From Nocardia pneumoniae NBRC 100136 (GTDB taxonomy: Bacteria; Actinomycetota; Actinomycetes; Mycobacteriales; Mycobacteriaceae), in assembly GCF_000308755.1 (NCBI RefSeq), contig NZ_BAGF01000044.1:1-64000 (forward strand): DNA of 64,000 bases, read 5' to 3'. Shown here piece after piece: positions 62,732-64,000 of the stretch (position 1 is its first letter; every line of letters begins with the position of its first letter). Both the position numbers and the translations under genes were made by a program. Under the pieces are notes generated by a model. It saw only the letters and a program-made list of their open reading frames with translations. It was not told where the DNA came from and made no database searches.

Positions 62732-64000
62732 TCAGGCGGCGGGCGCCCCGCCCAGGATGGATCGGACGGCGGCGCGGGCTGCCGTGGGATCGGCGGCTTC
62801 GAGTGCCGCGGCCGCGGCGCGCTCGCAGCTTTCCCGGCTGACCTCCGCCAAACCCGCGCCCACCGCGGCGACGGCGCTGGCGGCAGCGGACAAGGAGGTG
62901 ATGCCGAACCCGACCAGCACGCAAGCCAAGGCCGGATCGGCCGCCGCTTCACCGCACACTCCGACGGGCTTCCCGAGGCGCAGGCCCGCGGCCGCGGTGC
63001 GGGCCACGAGGGACAGCACTGCCGGTTGCCACGGGTCGGTGAGCGCGGCCAGTTCGGGGGACATGCGGTCGGCCGCCATCGTGTACTGCGCGAGGTCGTT
63101 GGTGCCGACGGAGAGGAAATCGACGTGCCGGAGAATCGCTTCCGCGGTCAGCGCGGCGGCGGGCACTTCGATCATCGCCCCGGGGATGAGCCCCCGCGCG
63201 CGGACCTTCGAGGCGAAGGATTCCGCTTCGGCCGCGGTGGAAATCATCGGCGCCATCACCCACGGCACGGGCTGGCGGCCCTCCGCGGCGCGCGCGATGG
63301 CGTCCAGTTGCCGGTCCAGGATGCCCTCGTCGCGCGCGGCGACGCGGATACCACGCACGCCGAGCGCGGGATTCGCCTCGTCGGGGTGGTCGGCGAACCG
63401 CAGCGGCTTGTCCGATCCAGCGTCCAGGGTCCGGATCACCACCTTCGCCCCCGCGTACGCGTCGAACACCTCCCGGTAGATGCGCTCCTGCTCGGCCACG
63501 CTCGGCTCGGATTCGCGGTCCAGGAAACACAATTCGGTGCGGAACAAACCCACCCCCTCGGCCGGTGTCCGACGCGCCGCCAGCGCACCGGCGCCGTCTT
63601 GGACGTTGACCAGCACTTCCACCCGGTGACCGTCCGCCGTGGCGCCCGGCCCCGTCCACGCCGCGTCGCGGGCGACCCGGGAGCGGAACTCCTCGATCGC
63701 CCGGGCCGCGACCGAGGGGTCGGGATCGACGACGATTCGCCCGGATGACCCATCCAGCAGGACGTCCGTCCCCGCCGCGACTCCGTCGAGCTCGGCCACC
63801 GCGACAACGCAGGGGATGCCGAGTTGGCGCGCGATGATCGCGGTATGGCTGGTCGGACCGCCGAATGACGTCGCCAAGCCGACGATGAGTGCCGGGTCGA
63901 GCCCGGCCGCGTCCGCGGGCGCCAAGTCGTCGGCGAGCAGGATCGAGGGCTGCGCAGGTACCGGGATACCCGGCTCGGGCGCACCCGCCAGTTCGGCGAC
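62732..64000 (-). CDS. ptsI: PTS enzyme I, C-terminal 422 residues (gene continues beyond the window)
   Basis: Enzyme I phosphorylates HPr with phosphoenolpyruvate to start PTS sugar uptake. The visible part contains the end of the phosphohistidine domain, with the active histidine in GGPTSHTAIIARQLGIPCVVAV, and the whole PEP-binding TIM barrel: FRTELCFLDRE, VVIRTLDAGSDKPL, ANPALGVRGIRV, DFLSVGTNDLAQYTMAADR and the active cysteine in PVGVCGEAAADP. The frame is open to the last base of the window. The usual length is about 550-575 residues, so roughly 130-150 are missing. It is cut by the window, not broken. Confidence 0.95.
   Translation of the reverse strand, partial: VAELAGAPEPGIPVPAQPSILLADDLAPADAAGLDPALIVGLATSFGGPTSHTAIIARQLGIPCVVAVAELDGVAAGTDVLLDGSSGRIVVDPDPSVAARAIEEFRSRVARDAAWTGPGATADGHRVEVLVNVQDGAGALAARRTPAEGVGLFRTELCFLDRESEPSVAEQERIYREVFDAYAGAKVVIRTLDAGSDKPLRFADHPDEANPALGVRGIRVAARDEGILDRQLDAIARAAEGRQPVPWVMAPMISTAAEAESFASKVRARGLIPGAMIEVPAAALTAEAILRHVDFLSVGTNDLAQYTMAADRMSPELAALTDPWQPAVLSLVARTAAAGLRLGKPVGVCGEAAADPALACVLVGFGITSLSAAASAVAAVGAGLAEVSRESCERAAAAALEAADPTAARAAVRSILGGAPAA

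Noticed and set aside
1..64000. tRNA or rRNA genes, CRISPR arrays, insertion sequences and prophage genes
   Set aside because: None was recognised: no regularly spaced repeats, transposase or integrase motifs, or tRNA-like cloverleaf sequence were seen by eye. A tRNAscan or IS search was not possible here.

Overview
The window is high-GC DNA (roughly 70 percent by eye) with dense, mostly monocistronic genes on both strands and many GTG starts. It encodes RbpA, two secreted lipases of the actinobacterial LIP family, an AlkB-type alkane hydroxylase, a DrrAB exporter, F420/FMN-type split-barrel proteins and an apolipoprotein N-acyltransferase beside fxsA. Together these point to a mycolic-acid actinobacterium, most likely Nocardia or a close relative. 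The genus is an inference, because no rRNA or other marker is present.

Left part (1-30 kb). A large STAND/LuxR regulator is divergent from a styrene-monooxygenase-like flavoprotein, which converges on an atypical cytochrome P450. There follow a DUF72 and a LOG-like protein, a BrnT-like toxin with a CopG antitoxin, an OmpR-type two-component system with a DUF4153 membrane protein, and a MarR/MFS efflux pair. Next come a TetR/lipase pair, small enzymes, a copper chaperone with a Dyp-type peroxidase, and a second TetR/lipase pair followed by alkB. The part ends with HdeD, GT9, ArsR and M23 genes, membrane and zinc-ribbon proteins, and rbpA.

Centre (30.4-46.3 kb). A four-module NRPS of 4554 residues (C-A-T x4 plus TE) is translationally coupled to drrA and drrB on the minus strand. 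Module 1 is EntF-like and carries a serine code. An AT-enriched stretch lies upstream. This block sits between rbpA and lnt, where M. tuberculosis has ppm1 directly beside rbpA, so it looks like an accessory biosynthetic locus placed in a conserved chromosomal neighbourhood.

Right part (46.3-64 kb). Lnt, an amidohydrolase, a CopG-like protein and FxsA are followed by a NarL-type two-component system, a TSUP transporter converging on a TetR gene, and a coupled tldD-pmbA pair. Then come two related split-barrel proteins flanking PadR/VOC and Map/XRE divergent pairs, an AraC regulator, a small ORF and the 3' part of ptsI, which runs off the window.

Regulation is unusually readable. At least five divergent or autoregulated gene pairs (TA, MarR/MFS, TetR/lipase, PadR/VOC, Map/XRE) carry clean dyads between or beside them. 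About a third of the genes begin 6-9 nt after a TAnnnT hexamer, as expected for leaderless transcripts.
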